Under the pieces are notes generated by a model, which saw only the letters and a list, made by a program, of their open reading frames with translations, did not search any database and was not told where the DNA came from. Below, piece by piece: positions 63,642 to 64,000 of a stretch of 64,000 bases of DNA. The stretch spans positions 1-64,000 of the forward strand of contig NZ_FNYT01000015.1 in the NCBI RefSeq assembly GCF_900109135.1, given 5' to 3'. Positions within the stretch are counted from its first letter, which is position 1. Every line of letters begins with the position of its first letter. The stretch comes from Trichococcus ilyis (GTDB lineage Bacteria; Bacillota; Bacilli; Lactobacillales; Aerococcaceae). The position numbers and the translations under genes were made by a program.

Positions 63642-64000
63642 TTATGCTTCTTTTTTGTTTTTTAGATAAATGTATTTTTCTTCCGTTTTAAGCGGCTCCA
63701 GTGCTTTTCCGCCGCCTTCATAAAATTTGCCGAAGAATTCGACGAACACAAGACGCGCACCATGCACGTATGCGCTCAGCATGGACAAACCGAAGTTGAT
63801 GGTGTGCAGCAACACGAACAGAACCGCTCCGATAGTGAATCTTGCCCAAAGCGGCAAGAAATCGATGATCATATTGAAGGCTACGGCGATACTGCCTCCG
63901 GACACGCCCAGGGCCATCAGACGGGTATAACTGACCATGTCGCCGATATATCCGGTGATGCCGTATAGATTATACAGTCCGGCACCGGCACCCAACGCTT
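63642..64000 (-). CDS. ntpI: V-type ATPase subunit I, C-terminal part
   Basis: The frame is open to the window edge, so only about the last 120 residues are seen; no start codon is present. Content matches the end of the membrane a/I subunit: [20 protein letters not shown], a known signature with the stator Arg, then two membrane segments and [20 protein letters not shown]. Lies just upstream of ntpK, the order of Enterococcus hirae. Confidence 0.93.
   Translation of the reverse strand, partial: ALGAGAGLYNLYGITGYIGDMVSYTRLMALGVSGGSIAVAFNMIIDFLPLWARFTIGAVLFVLLHTINFGLSMLSAYVHGARLVFVEFFGKFYEGGGKALEPLKTEEKYIYLKNKKEA

Overview
The window is a stretch of core chromosome from a low-GC Gram-positive bacterium of the order Lactobacillales. 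Several traits point there: a Na+-type V-ATPase operon, AdhE fermentation, oppDFBCA gene order, CtsR-type control of clpB, no sporulation genes in clusters that carry them in Bacillus, and a moderate GC content that I did not count. The mix best fits Carnobacteriaceae, for example Trichococcus, but that placement is inference. Of 61 genes, only four lie on the + strand (a partial 5' fragment, a DUF1189 protein, zwf and rpmB). At least fifteen genes start with TTG or GTG behind strong ribosome binding sites.

Layout. 0-0.4 kb: the tail of an unknown gene, then repeats that look like the end of an IS21-type element. 0.4-9.8 kb: DUF1189 membrane protein, RNA helicase cshB, zwf, ytoI-nrnA, and an apparent operon of a DtxR/MntR-type regulator, DNA polymerase IV and a ZIP metal transporter. 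10-13 kb: adhE with an elaborate control region. 13.2-17.5 kb: tgt-yajC-comN-like and an nfeD-floA-unknown operon. 17.6-22.9 kb: clpB with a CtsR box, a SufT-like/esterase pair, a HAD phosphatase and an unknown gene. 23-33.8 kb: the ribosome and protein-targeting cluster rnc-smc-HAD-ftsY-ylxM-ffh-rpsP-khpA-rimM-trmD-rplS. 34-39.7 kb: an oppDFBCA peptide transporter lying between acpP and rnc. 39.8-57 kb: plsX-acpP, recG, fakA and its Asp23 partner, rpmB, then thiN-rpe-rsgA, prkC-prpC, rsmB-fmt-priA and rpoZ-gmk. 57.2-64 kb: a structured repeat, then the V-ATPase operon (subunits D, B, A, F, C, E, K and part of I).

The genes serve translation, protein export, cell-envelope signalling (PrkC/PrpC), replication restart and repair (PriA, RecG, DinB), phospholipid synthesis (PlsX, AcpP, FakA), mixed-acid/ethanol fermentation and ion-motive energy. 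I see no CRISPR array, tRNA, rRNA, defence island or prophage.

The most unusual signals are: an OppD ATPase whose ABC signature is destroyed (LTREVLQ) and whose C-terminal cysteine cluster is incomplete; a nearly identical 22-bp inverted repeat over the -35 boxes of rplS and rpsP with relatives at ylxM and rpmB; a long-stem structured repeat at 57.2 kb with a collapsed copy at 4.4 kb; a metal-regulator/dinB/ZIP operon with two TTTAGG-N4-CCTAAA palindromes; and an uncharacterised third gene in the flotillin operon.
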